Source: Candidatus Binatia bacterium (GTDB taxonomy: Bacteria > Desulfobacterota > Binatia > HRBIN30). From it: DNA of 64,000 nt. A model generated the notes under the pieces. The model searched no databases. It was not told the origin of the DNA and was given only the letters and a program-made list of their open reading frames with translations. The stretch covers positions 1-64,000 of the forward strand of contig CALAMI010000006.1 of NCBI GenBank assembly GCA_937925685.1, read 5' to 3'. The translations under genes were made by a program, and so were the position numbers. How positions within the stretch are numbered: the stretch's first letter is position 1; each line of letters opens with the position of its first letter. This document shows, piece after piece, positions 18,862-28,289 of the stretch.

Positions 18862-19908
18862 CTACGCTTCCTGCAAGCCCAATTCCCGAATTTGCTCTCG
18901 GTGTCGCTCCTCGGGTACACCTTGCAAAGGCACCGATTCGTTGGGGTACATCGGGGCCAGGGGTTTCGGAACGAACAACGCAACAAACAACAAGCAGGTG
19001 CACAGAAACCCCCAACGGCGCCAACCCCGCAGCGGAATCCAATCGGTTCGTGTCGGCGGATGATCGAAGCCCAACAGCAAGGGGAAAATCGCCCAAAAGT
19101 ACCAGCCTGGCCAGAAAAACAACGCACACGCCACCACCCCGACCCAAGCGAAGCGCGCCCACAGTGCATGCCGCCGACCAAAGAAGGCGTAAGTGACATG
19201 GCCGCCATCGAGCTGGCCTAACGGAAGCAAGTTCAAGACGGTGACGAAAAAACCCACCCATCCCGCAAAGGCAACGGGGTTGAAATACAACGCGTAGCCG
19301 TCGGGCACCGGACCATGAACCCAATGCACGAGGAGCTTCGTCAGTAGCGAGTCCCCTAACTCCAGACCCATGCCGTCAGACGGCAACGGTTCGATGCGCG
19401 AGTGGCGCAAGCCGATGACGAACGCAACCACCGCTGCGATAAAACCAGCCCAGGGCCCGGCGGCACCAACGTCAAAGAGCGCAGCTCGACTATGGGGAAT
19501 CGCCTCCATCCGGATAAACGCTCCGAACGTTCCGATAAAAAACGGAGGCGCTGGCAAGAAATAGGGCAAGCTTGCGGGCACTCGATGATACCGAGCTGTA
19601 AAGTAGTGGCCCAACTCGTGAATCGTCAGAATGGACATGAGAGCGACCGCAAACGGCAGGCCCGCCCCGACTCCGGAAGGGTTTTGCCACAAGTCCACGC
19701 CTTCTAGAAGCGCGCCGTTGATGGTCACGGTGGCAAACGTGACCAAAAACAAGGTGAGGTGAACCCAAAGGCGCGTTCGCCGGCGCGCAGGCGCCACCCC
19801 CTCTGGAATGGCCCTGTACGGGTCCTCGACTCGACCGATCCACCTGGGCAACGGCTCTGGCTCAGTTTCTACCGCACTGGGAGTTCTGTTTCGTTGCCAC
19901 CACCTCAT
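18862..19908 (-). CDS. Site-2 protease-like M50 membrane metallopeptidase
   Basis: 348 residues from the ATG at 19908; a longer start at 19959 would increase the overlap with the upstream gene to about 98 bases. The zinc motif HELGH is at residues 97-101 within a membrane helix ([16 protein letters not shown]), and the second motif [12 protein letters not shown] supplies the Asp ligand. About six hydrophobic segments are seen. No PDZ domain is present, so this belongs to the compact site-2-protease branch rather than RseP. Such enzymes cut transmembrane substrates. The gene overlaps the SAM hydrolase gene by 47 bases and the deaminase follows after 2 bases. The substrate is unknown. Confidence 0.9.
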   Translation of the reverse strand: MRWWQRNRTPSAVETEPEPLPRWIGRVEDPYRAIPEGVAPARRRTRLWVHLTLFLVTFATVTINGALLEGVDLWQNPSGVGAGLPFAVALMSILTIHELGHYFTARYHRVPASLPYFLPAPPFFIGTFGAFIRMEAIPHSRAALFDVGAAGPWAGFIAAVVAFVIGLRHSRIEPLPSDGMGLELGDSLLTKLLVHWVHGPVPDGYALYFNPVAFAGWVGFFVTVLNLLPLGQLDGGHVTYAFFGRRHALWARFAWVGVVACALFFWPGWYFWAIFPLLLGFDHPPTRTDWIPLRGWRRWGFLCTCLLFVALFVPKPLAPMYPNESVPLQGVPEERHREQIRELGLQEA

Positions 19909-20671
19909 CGCCGATACTCGCCTGGAGGCAGTGCGATGCGTTCCCGTTGCGCAGCGCAATCTCTACGAGGCCCCAACTCCCGAACAGGGCCCCTAAAGTA
20001 CCCTCGGGCAAATGGGCATAGGTCGGAACAAGTCCCTGTATCCATGTCCCGCGGATCCTAAACCAAAGCCGACCCCCAGCAAAGTGCGCTAAAGAAGGAC
20101 TGTCGAAATTAGTAATTAAGTTGCCAAAGCGATCGACATAAAGCACTTGGCCAACCAGCTCCTCACCGACGCGCATGGGCCGGGGCATTTCGAGTTCCAC
20201 CAATTCGGACACTTCCGGACCGATTCCATCGAAGCTGCAACCCTTCGCCAAATGGCCGGCAACGGAAGCAAAAATATCCCGCCCGTGAAAGGTGTTCGCC
20301 ACCGGGTGACAGAACAGCGCATCGTTGGCAATCTGCCGCACTTCCTGACGGCGCGCCGGTGGAGCAGCCAAGGTCAGCAAACCATTGTCCGGACCGAGGA
20401 ACACATGCTCTTCGGTGGCGATGCCGATCGCTCTGCGATCCGAACCTACGCCCGGGTCGACCACCGCCACGTGCACCGTGCCCGCAGGGAAGAAAGGCAC
20501 TGCGCTACGCAAGGCCAAGGCGCCAAGAAACACTTGTTGCGGAGGGATGTCATGGGTCAAGTCGACAATGACCGCTTGCGGCGCGCGCGTTAAGATCACA
20601 GCTTTCATCATGCCGACATAAGGGTCGGCAAGCCCAAAGTCGGTGAGCAAGGTCACAATGCGCTGCTTCAT
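19862..20671 (-). CDS. S-adenosylmethionine hydrolase (DUF62 family)
   Basis: 269 residues. The family (COG1912, SAM hydroxide adenosyltransferase) hydrolyses SAM to adenosine and methionine and is related to fluorinase and chlorinase. Signatures visible are TLLTDFGLADPYVGMMKAV at the N-terminus, DLTHDIPPQ, VVDPGVGSDRR containing the Asp-Arg pair of the catalytic triad, LGPDNGLL, and FHGRDIFA with the His. These fit the hydrolase rather than a halogenase. It starts 18 bases after gshA. An enzyme acting on SAM next to glutathione synthesis suggests sulfur-metabolite control, but that link is inferred only from position. Confidence 0.92.
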   Translation of the reverse strand: MKQRIVTLLTDFGLADPYVGMMKAVILTRAPQAVIVDLTHDIPPQQVFLGALALRSAVPFFPAGTVHVAVVDPGVGSDRRAIGIATEEHVFLGPDNGLLTLAAPPARRQEVRQIANDALFCHPVANTFHGRDIFASVAGHLAKGCSFDGIGPEVSELVELEMPRPMRVGEELVGQVLYVDRFGNLITNFDSPSLAHFAGGRLWFRIRGTWIQGLVPTYAHLPEGTLGALFGSWGLVEIALRNGNASHCLQASIGDEVVATKQNSQCGRN

Positions 20672-20689
20672 GAAAGCGAATTTTGCTGG

Positions 20690-22063
20690 CTATTTTTCTC
20701 CTCCGCTCGACCGGTACGCCATGCCGGCCACCAAACGGCTCGGTTCACGGTTCCAGGTTCCGACCCACTTCTCGATCACCCGCTCGGCCGGGGAAATCCC
20801 TTTCCGACTCCAGTCGCGGAGCTGCTCCAGGTACATCGCCTCGCTTTCCTCCCCAGGGGGGCGCTGGCGGTCGAGGCCGTATTCGGCGATATCGATCAGC
20901 TCCCGTGCAAATTCGCGCAGTTCGAGGTTGCGAATCCGGGCATGCAGACCTTGGCGGTGGACGGCGTGATACAATCGAAGCAGCTCCTCCCAACGCCAGC
21001 GCTTCACTAAATCCCAAGCGGCCAGCAACGCATCGGAATCGTAAAACACACCTTTGACGAGCGCCGGCACTGCCAACATGAGCTCGGGCGTTTGGCTGTC
21101 GACCGAGCGGATCTCGATGTACCGCTTCATCCGCGCCTCGGGAAACAACGTGGTCAGGTGGCAATGCCAGTCGGAGAGGGTAGCCCGCTCTCCTCGATAG
21201 CCGTCGCGCCAAAACGCGCGGAACGTCGTGTGCGTCATGTCGATCCATTGTTCGCCACGGACGATGAAGTACATCGGTACGTCGAGAGCGTATTCCACGT
21301 AGTCACTGAAACCTGCCTGGGCCGAGAAGACAAACGGCAGCAAACCGCAACGAGCCGCATCCGTTTCGGTCCACACGTGCCCGCGGAAACTCAAAAACCC
21401 GTTCAAATCCCCGTCACTCAGTGGCGAGTTGCCAAACATCGCATTGAGCAAGGGGGCGAGCGCATTGCCCAAGCGCAGCTTGGCCATCGCGTCGGCCTCG
21501 CTGGCAAAGTCGATGTTCACCTGCACCGTAGCCGTTTGTTTCATCATGCGGTGCCCGAGCGTGCCAACTTTTTCCATGTACGGAGCCATAATTCGGTAGC
21601 GGCGCTTCGGCACCCACTCGATGTCTTCCACTCGGCTGATGGGCTGCATGCCCAGCCCCAGGAACACAATCCCCAACTCCTCGGCCACAGCGACGATTTG
21701 GCGCACATGTTCGCGAAACTCCCGCGCGGCTTCGTGGACGCTACGCCACTGTTCGCCACTCAGCTCCAACTGGCCCCCGGGTTCGAGTGTAATCGAGGCT
21801 CGCTCCCCGCTCAGCGCGACGACGCGGCCATCTTCCACCACCGGTTTCCAGCCGAACCGCTCTGCCATCTGCCGCAGAATTTCTTCGATTCCCCCGCTGA
21901 ACGGTGCCGCCACGCCATCTGCAGCGCGCACCCCAACCTTCTCGTACTCCGTGCCGATACGCCACTGATCGCGCGGCTTACAGGCCGACTCGAAATACCG
22001 CACGAGGTCTTCGAACGACTCGATGGGCACTTCCTCCGATTGGTTGGCTATGTACTGAGACAT
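20690..22063 (-). CDS. gshA: Glutamate-cysteine ligase
   Basis: 457 residues, the length and pattern of the plant/alphaproteobacterial-type GCS2 enzyme. It joins glutamate and cysteine with ATP in the first step of glutathione synthesis. Motifs seen are RIGTEYEKVG near residue 36, ITLEPGGQLELSG near residue 92, and a long KQTATVQVNIDF block. The C-terminal RYIEIRSVDSQ is characteristic. No gshB is in the window. It heads the tight minus-strand group gshA, SAM hydrolase, M50 protease, dCMP deaminase. The ATG at 22063 is the first start, 178 bases after the ATPase gene. Confidence 0.95.
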   Translation of the reverse strand: MSQYIANQSEEVPIESFEDLVRYFESACKPRDQWRIGTEYEKVGVRAADGVAAPFSGGIEEILRQMAERFGWKPVVEDGRVVALSGERASITLEPGGQLELSGEQWRSVHEAAREFREHVRQIVAVAEELGIVFLGLGMQPISRVEDIEWVPKRRYRIMAPYMEKVGTLGHRMMKQTATVQVNIDFASEADAMAKLRLGNALAPLLNAMFGNSPLSDGDLNGFLSFRGHVWTETDAARCGLLPFVFSAQAGFSDYVEYALDVPMYFIVRGEQWIDMTHTTFRAFWRDGYRGERATLSDWHCHLTTLFPEARMKRYIEIRSVDSQTPELMLAVPALVKGVFYDSDALLAAWDLVKRWRWEELLRLYHAVHRQGLHARIRNLELREFARELIDIAEYGLDRQRPPGEESEAMYLEQLRDWSRKGISPAERVIEKWVGTWNREPSRLVAGMAYRSSGGEK

Positions 22064-22241
22064 GGACGCACCGCACCAGCAGGGAACTTCACCTTACCCG
22101 TGGTGTTCGTTTTGGCGCAAGCCGCACCGCCCCCCTCGTGCATGTGGAGGCACGGTCCGCCGAACCCGTTCACCGACTCTCCGCACTGCTCTGGGTGGCC
22201 ATCTGGCCCGAGCGCCGGATCATTCCCTTTCGTTCGGGGCC

Positions 22242-24863
22242 TTAGGGCGGCAAAGCGACGGGGTGACGGCGGAAGAAGGACCGTTTGGCCTGTTCGACAA
22301 CGAACAGGTAGGTCAGCGCCAAGACAGCCAACACGGCGAAGAACAACGGGGGCAAAGGGGTAAAGCCCAGGTAACGGGCAAACGGAGCGAACGGTAGGAA
22401 CACAGTCAGGGCGACAACCGCGAGTGCAGCCGCAGCGAGAGCTGGGTGGGGGCGGCTACGGAACGGGCTCCGCCGCGTTCGAATGACGAAGATGACGAGT
22501 ACTTGAGTGGCCACCGACTCGACAAACCAACCCGTATGGAACAACACCTGGTCGGCAGCAAATAACGCCAGGAGCAAATAGAACGTGAGAAAATCGAACA
22601 CCGAACTGATGGGCCCGATCGACAACATAAAATCGCGAACGAAGCGCATGTCCCACCTGCGCGGCTCGCGCAAGTCTTCCTCGTCGACTTGGTCCAAAGG
22701 TAAGGGGATTTCTGACAGGTCGTAGAGCAAATTGTTCAGCAGGATTTGCAATGGCAACATGGGCAGAAACGGCAAGAACAACGTGGCACCCGCCATGCTG
22801 AACATGTTTCCGAAGTTGGAGCTGGTCGCCATCATGATGTATTTCATCACATTGCCGAACGTGCGCCGCCCTTCGCGAATGCCGGCATGGAGCACGCTCA
22901 AGTCCTGTTCGAGCAAAATGAAGTCAGCTGCCTGCTTGGCCACATCCACGGCGGTATCGACCGAAATCCCCACGTCGGCCGTGTGCAAGGATGGAGCATC
23001 GTTAATGCCATCGCCCAGATAGGCCACGACATGGCCCCGCGCCTTCAGCGCCAGCAGGACGCGGTTTTTTTGCATGGGGTCGAGCCGGCAAAAGACATTG
23101 CACCCCTCGATACGGGCCTGCAAGGCTTCGTCGCTCATGGCCGCGACCTCTTTGCCTGTCAGTACCCCGGTCACGGAGAAGCGGAGTTCGTCGCAGAGGT
23201 GGCGGGTGACTCGCTCGTTGTCGCCAGTGAGGATTTTCACTGCCACCCTGCTTTCGGCCAACGCCTCTATGGCTCGAGCGGCCGAAGCTTTGGGCGGATC
23301 GAGGAAGGCAGCCAAGCCAGCAAAAACCAAGTCCGTCTCGTCGGCCACCGATGCGTGACTGCGCGTCGGCTCCACTTCTTTCCAAGCGATGGCCAGCACG
23401 CGGAACCCTTGCTCGCTGAGCTCGTCGAACAGCTTGGCCGCACGCCCCCGTGCGGCGTCGTCAAGCCCTTGCACCCCGCGGCCACGGACCTCGAACGAGT
23501 TACAGTGAGCCAGGACTTCCTCTGGAGCACCCTTGACCACCAGCAAACGAGGGCCTTGCTGCGGCTCCAGGAGCACTGAAACCCGCCTCCGTTCGAAATC
23601 GAAGGGAACCTCGTCGATTTTGCGCCACGGCGACGGATCGACCTCGCGATGCTCCAAGATCGCGTCGTCCAAAGGGCTCTTGAGCCCCGTTTCGAAAAAG
23701 CTGTTGAGATAAGCAAGTTCGAGTACCCGTTGGCTCACGTTTCCATCGATGTCTACATGTCGTTCCAGGCGAATCTTGGCTTGGGTTAAAGTGCCGGTTT
23801 TGTCCGTGCACAAAACGTCCACCGAACCCAAGTCCTGAATGGCGGACAGCCGCTTGACAATCACTTTTTCCTTCGCCATGCGCAGGGCGCCGCGGGCGAA
23901 CGTGACCGACAAGATCATCGGTAACAGTTCCGGCGTCAGACCCACGGCCAAAGCCACCGCGAACAGAAACGACTCCAGCAGCGGGCGCTCGAACAGAAGA
24001 TTGACCAACAACACGAACAGCACGAGGCCAACGGTGAAGCGCATGATCAACATGCCGAAGCGCCGCGTGCCCACCTCGAATGCCGTCGGCGGCGCTGGGC
24101 GCTGCAAGGTGCCTGCGATGCGCCCCAGAAAGGTGCGCGCTGCAGTCTGCAGCGCCAACATGCGGCCGGTTCCACTCACCACGGAACTTCCCAAGAACAC
24201 AGCATGAGGGCTGTCCGGGGGCAGCGCTTCTGCTCGCTTCGCAAGAGTTTCCACCGGCGCAGGATATTTCTCCACGGGGTAGGGCTCGCCGGTGAGGGCG
24301 GCTTGGTGGACAAAAAGGTCCTTCCCCTCCAACAACACACCATCGGCGGGAACCAAGTCACCTGCAGCCAGCAGAACCACGTCACCTGGCACGATGGCGG
24401 AAAACGGCACTTCACGCCTCTCACCATCGCGGAGCACGTGCGCCGTCAATGCCACCCGCTGCGCCAGTGCCTCGGCCGCCCGTGCTGCACGATGTTCCTG
24501 AACGAAGTCGAGCGAGACGCTCATCAGGATAATCGCGGCGATGATCCCGGCCCCCGCGACATCGCCGGTGAACGCGGATACTGTGCTGGCAAACAGCAAG
24601 ACCAGCACTAGCGGGTTGGTGAAGCGCAAAGCCAACTCACGCAGGAACTGCACGCGGCGAGCGTTCCCAAGTTCGTTCGGCCCAAAGCGCTCGAGCCGTT
24701 CACGGGCCTCCTGGCTCGACAAACCGCTGCCCAGGTCGATCACGCTGCTCGTCGGGTTAGCACGATGTGGCCCATCGATGCGAGGGTACGGGCCGCGGCG
24801 TTGCGGACGCATCGCAATGGCGAGCGCAGACCATCCTTGCTCGTCGACCCGGCTCGTGACCAT
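22242..24863 (-). CDS. mgtA: Magnesium-translocating type P-type ATPase
   Basis: 873 residues from the ATG at 24863; a GTG at 24887 is also in frame. The protein has a P-type ATPase cation N-terminal region (GLSSQEARERLERFGPNE), an actuator TGEPYPVEK loop, phosphorylation motif CTDKTGTLT, KGAPEE in the nucleotide domain, and the hinge GDGINDAPSLHTADVGISVDTAVDVAK. Membrane segment 4 carries VGLTPELLPMILSVTFARGA, the P-L-P-type MgtA/MgtB signature, which argues for magnesium uptake rather than calcium. About ten membrane helices are seen. No Mg riboswitch or leader was recognised upstream. The neighbour on the other side is the decayed esterase region. Confidence 0.9.
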   Translation of the reverse strand: MVTSRVDEQGWSALAIAMRPQRRGPYPRIDGPHRANPTSSVIDLGSGLSSQEARERLERFGPNELGNARRVQFLRELALRFTNPLVLVLLFASTVSAFTGDVAGAGIIAAIILMSVSLDFVQEHRAARAAEALAQRVALTAHVLRDGERREVPFSAIVPGDVVLLAAGDLVPADGVLLEGKDLFVHQAALTGEPYPVEKYPAPVETLAKRAEALPPDSPHAVFLGSSVVSGTGRMLALQTAARTFLGRIAGTLQRPAPPTAFEVGTRRFGMLIMRFTVGLVLFVLLVNLLFERPLLESFLFAVALAVGLTPELLPMILSVTFARGALRMAKEKVIVKRLSAIQDLGSVDVLCTDKTGTLTQAKIRLERHVDIDGNVSQRVLELAYLNSFFETGLKSPLDDAILEHREVDPSPWRKIDEVPFDFERRRVSVLLEPQQGPRLLVVKGAPEEVLAHCNSFEVRGRGVQGLDDAARGRAAKLFDELSEQGFRVLAIAWKEVEPTRSHASVADETDLVFAGLAAFLDPPKASAARAIEALAESRVAVKILTGDNERVTRHLCDELRFSVTGVLTGKEVAAMSDEALQARIEGCNVFCRLDPMQKNRVLLALKARGHVVAYLGDGINDAPSLHTADVGISVDTAVDVAKQAADFILLEQDLSVLHAGIREGRRTFGNVMKYIMMATSSNFGNMFSMAGATLFLPFLPMLPLQILLNNLLYDLSEIPLPLDQVDEEDLREPRRWDMRFVRDFMLSIGPISSVFDFLTFYLLLALFAADQVLFHTGWFVESVATQVLVIFVIRTRRSPFRSRPHPALAAAALAVVALTVFLPFAPFARYLGFTPLPPLFFAVLAVLALTYLFVVEQAKRSFFRRHPVALPP

Positions 24864-25259
24864 CCACCGGCGCACGCCACAAGCCACAGGGAAGTACGGG
24901 GTGTTTGCTCTCCTTGCCTGTGATGTCAGAGGTCGTGCTGCTCCCCGTTCTGCTACCCTCCGTCCCTTGGCCGCTAGGCCCTGTTACGGCATCGTGCCAA
25001 CGGGCACTTTCCGCGGTCGCCGGCGAACTTGTCTCGGCGGCGGTACCCGCGTGACCCATGGATGCGCAACCAAGCAGGACGCAGCAGCAGTGCCACTGCC
25101 CAGCGCTGGTCAGGGACATGGAATCCGCGCCCCTGAGGGGCTCCACCGGCCGGACACGAATGGCAGCTCCAGCGGGCTTGAGCGGGGATCGCCAGCGAGC
25201 ACCTTGCTGCAGCCGGCACACGGAACGCTCCCCACTGGGGCGAACGTTGTTGCATCACT
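24864..25259. other. Intergenic stretch between ATPase gene and pseudogene
   Basis: 396 bases. The only frame is a short minus-strand one across 24757-25221 with a hydrophobic stretch and a Cys, but it overlaps the ATPase start and has poor protein character. I do not call a gene here. Confidence 0.4.
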
Positions 25260-26210
25260 TCACCCGAGCAGCCATGGTCGTGGATTGGCCACCGCTTTGG
25301 TCGGTGCACACCTCGGTCTGATCCCATATGCCATGTGGCTATTCCACCCCTTGTAAATGCGATAGTTGCTCGAGTTCGCTTTGCAGCTGGCACTAAGCTG
25401 GCTCACCGCCAACGTGTTCCCGGTGCGCACGCTTCCCACCAGCAGATCCACTGAAGCACATTAAAGCGGGGTTCGATACGATGTCGCAAAAACCACTTTG
25501 GTCGCCCGAACCGCCGGCGTATGCCGTCGTGTAGTGACCCCAGGCCGTGTCGGCAAAGTAACACGGCCTGGCATTCGTGTACGCAGGCAGTCCGCCCCCT
25601 TCGAGCGCCGCTAAAACCCCGGCGATGTTGCCGGGCACGTGTGCCGTCAAATTCCACGTGGGCAAATCGTCCACGATAAACCTGGTGGTGACGACACCGT
25701 TGCCTGCATCGCCAAGCACGGGAAACTGCGAGGCGAACCAGACGAAGTGGTGCATGGAAAAAAGCTCCGTACGCCGCGGCACTGGTCGCGGCCAGGCAGA
25801 CTGCATCTGGGCTCACGAAATGCTTGGGCACCCATTTTTCCACCACACGGGGGTTGCGGTGGCCGCGGGGTAAGAGGGTGACGTCGGTCGACCCCACGTA
25901 AAGGCGATCAGCGTCGCCCAATCAAGGTTTGCGGTGCAATACGGCACCCAGACGATGTCCCGATCGCCGAACGGATTTCTCGGATCGCTCAGGTTCGCAA
26001 CGCCTGCAGGACTTGCGAGGTCGTTGGGTTGGTCCGAGCCCGCCGGATCCGCGCTAAAGTCGAACGCAAACAAGTCGCCATATGTCACCCGGTTCCAACA
26101 AGCGCCTCCGCCCTGGTAGGGAATCAAAAGATTGTTCGTGGCGCCCCGCTTGGCAAAAAACGCTACGGACAACAGAATGCACAGCGTGAGCGGAGCAACT
26201 TCCCTTGGTA
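25260..26210 (-). pseudogene. Frameshifted pectinacetylesterase/Notum-like hydrolase
   Basis: Four minus-strand segments in shifting frames line up with one secreted hydrolase. From about 26200: KRGATNNLLIPYQGGGACWN and NPFGDRDIVWVPYCT. Then, in a new frame from about 25921: GDADRLYVGSTDVTL and LAATSAAAYGAFF. In a third frame: PVLGDAGNGVVTTRFIVDDL. After about 25450, in a fourth arrangement: NYRIYKGWNSHMAYG. This order matches the bacterial pectinacetylesterase-like family (QGGGACW, PYCTGD, GSSAGAYG, NYR...H). Shifts fall near 25915-25919 (C-run), 25745-25763 (A6 run) and 25440-25460. The nucleophile motif is also altered. Either a decaying gene or clustered indel errors; three shifts make decay likelier. 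Confidence 0.7.
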
Positions 26211-27178
26211 ACTCGCCTCCGTGGCCGGGGGCACCATCCGGAACGAATCGTCTGGCACTGGGGGAACAGTGTGGCGAGCTCGATGACTCCCAATCCCGTC
26301 TTCGATCAGCGCCTGGCCTGCACTCTCGGCCGCAGGTGGACGGACAGTTCTCTTGCGTGGCCTCGAGCCACGCGCCGGCGAACCGACCTGCTGCCCGATT
26401 TCTTTGCGCGCGCTTGCTCCGTTGCGGGTCGGGGTGCGACCGTGCCACCGAGATCGCTTCCGCGACCAAAAAGGCTCCGCATTCCGCCCCGGCTGCCCGA
26501 ACCAGCGTTCGACGACGGCGTGGGTGCGGCAACCTGTTCCAGTGCAGGCCAGACTGAATCGTGCTTCGCTACGTTCCCAGCCACCTTCCACCGTATTTTT
26601 GACCGTGGCGACAGGGGCGGTGGTCGCACCGCAATCGACTCCTTTTTCCACAGCGATCGCCTCTGCCTTGGTTCCAGGCCGACGTACCACCTCCGTTGCT
26701 TTGGCAATGGCAGCATCACGCTTCGACGCGTGGTGCGCCACGGCCCGTCCCGCCCAAACACGAGACACCGTACGAGATCACGCCGCTGCACCGCTGAGTT
26801 CGGCGCCTACGCACCGATTTCTCAGATACACCGGCCACTGCTCGCCAAGCCGTTGGCGGGCACACAGCACCATGCCTAGAACAACGGCAGGGCCGTGCCT
26901 CTTCGTTCCCCCTTTCCGGCGTCGTGCCCGGACGTTCTCTGCAGTCTCGCTACAGATGCAATCAGGAGAGTTCGCGGCGGCGTTCCCGCATGCTTGCCCG
27001 CAACAGCCAGGAGCGCTAACCGCCGAATGGTTCCGTTGCAATCCTGGGGCACATCGGCTACGCGAGCCAACCACTCAAGCGCGTTCATGCACGAAGGAAT
27101 GCGGGCCGCAGCTCAACCACAACCAGTGCTGGTGAGGGAGTGACCAGGCGACGCGGTCAACTGCAACGAGAGGGAACA
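26211..27178. other. Intergenic stretch upstream of pheA
   Basis: 968 bases without a recognisable gene. Several overlapping frames on both strands have no motif and uneven composition. It could hold the decayed 5' part of the esterase gene (minus strand) and must hold the promoter of the aromatic amino acid operon, which I could not locate. Confidence 0.4.
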
Positions 27179-28267
27179 GTGCGAAGACCGACTTCCATCG
27201 AAGAGATCCGAGCTCGCATCGACGAGATCGACAAGAAATTGCTTACCCTATTGAATCGTCGGGCACGTTTGGCGCGCGAAATCGGCGAGCACAAGCGCCG
27301 GCAAAACACCGCGATCTATGCTCCGGCACGGGAAAAAGCCATTCTCGCTCGTTTGCAACGTGCCAATACCGGCCCACTGCGAGCAGACCAAGTCCGCAGT
27401 ATCTTCCGGGAAATCATCAGTGCTTGTCTTGCCCTGGAACAGCCGCTGAAAATTGCTTGCCTTGGACCGTTGGGCACCTTTTCGCACCAAGCTGCCGTGC
27501 AACAGTTCGGCAATCAGGCCGATATCGTACCGCTGCCGAGCATTCCGGAGGTGTTCGAGGAGGTGGAGCATTATCGTGCAGATTACGGCGTCGTACCGGT
27601 GGAAAACTCGACGGAGGGCGTGGTCGCGGTCACGCTCGACCGCCTTGCCGAGTCGCCCTTGACAATCAAGGCAGAAATTCTGCTGCGAGTCGAACCCTGC
27701 CTGCTGTCTCGTGCGAGTCGATTAGAGGACATCAAACTTGTCGTGGCTCACCCGCAAGCGCTGGCGCAATGTCGCCTCTGGTTGCGCCACCACTTGCCCA
27801 ACGTTCCGCAAATGGGCGCCTCGAGTACCGGAGCGGCAGCGCAACGTGCGCAACGGGAGCGCGGTGTCGCTGCCGTGGCCAGCAAGCTAGCCGCTTCGCA
27901 TTACAACTTGAACATTCTCGCAGAAAACATTCAGGATCTTCCCAACAACTTCACCCGTTTCTTGGTGCTCGGGCACGACGGTGTCGCCAACCCCAGTGGC
28001 GAAGACAAAACCTCCGTCGTGATTTCGACTCGCCACGAGGCCGGCGCCCTGTACCGTGTGCTGCAACCGTTCGCCGAGCATGGGGTGAGTTTGTGCAATA
28101 TCGAGTCGAGACCGTTGCGCCATCGGCCGTGGGAGTACTTGTTCTTTCTCGACATGGTCGGGCACGTGCAAGAGCCCAACGTGGCGCAAGCGCTAGCCGA
28201 AGTCGAACGCCGCTCGTTGTTTTGCAAGGTGTTGGGGTCGTACCCAGCGGCAGCACGGCCGGCCTGA
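27179..28267 (+). CDS. pheA: Bifunctional chorismate mutase/prephenate dehydratase
   Basis: 362 residues from the GTG at 27179, which follows GAGAGGG; the in-frame start at 27140 has no such signal. The AroQ-type chorismate mutase occupies about residues 6-90 (RARIDEIDKKLLTLLNRRARLAREIG), the prephenate dehydratase about 95-270 (ACLGPLGTFSHQAA, GVVPVENSTEG, NNFTRFLVLG with the catalytic Thr-Arg-Phe), and the ACT regulatory domain the end (GALYRVLQPFAEHGVSLCNIESRPLR). It converts chorismate through prephenate to phenylpyruvate; the ACT domain normally gives phenylalanine feedback inhibition. First gene of the operon with hisC, tyrA and aroA. Confidence 0.95.
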   Translation: MRRPTSIEEIRARIDEIDKKLLTLLNRRARLAREIGEHKRRQNTAIYAPAREKAILARLQRANTGPLRADQVRSIFREIISACLALEQPLKIACLGPLGTFSHQAAVQQFGNQADIVPLPSIPEVFEEVEHYRADYGVVPVENSTEGVVAVTLDRLAESPLTIKAEILLRVEPCLLSRASRLEDIKLVVAHPQALAQCRLWLRHHLPNVPQMGASSTGAAAQRAQRERGVAAVASKLAASHYNLNILAENIQDLPNNFTRFLVLGHDGVANPSGEDKTSVVISTRHEAGALYRVLQPFAEHGVSLCNIESRPLRHRPWEYLFFLDMVGHVQEPNVAQALAEVERRSLFCKVLGSYPAAARPA

Positions 28268-28289
28268 CAGACCCGGGCGAATCATCGCG

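Noticed and set aside
22064-24863. Mg-sensing leader or riboswitch for the ATPase gene
   Set aside because: No M-box-like structure or short leader peptide could be recognised upstream of the ATPase start.
24757-25221. Minus-strand lipoprotein-like frame
   Set aside because: It has a hydrophobic stretch and Cys but overlaps the ATPase start, and the rest lacks protein-like composition.
26211-27178. Frames in the gap upstream of pheA as genes
   Set aside because: Several overlapping frames exist on both strands, none with a motif, domain or good start signal.
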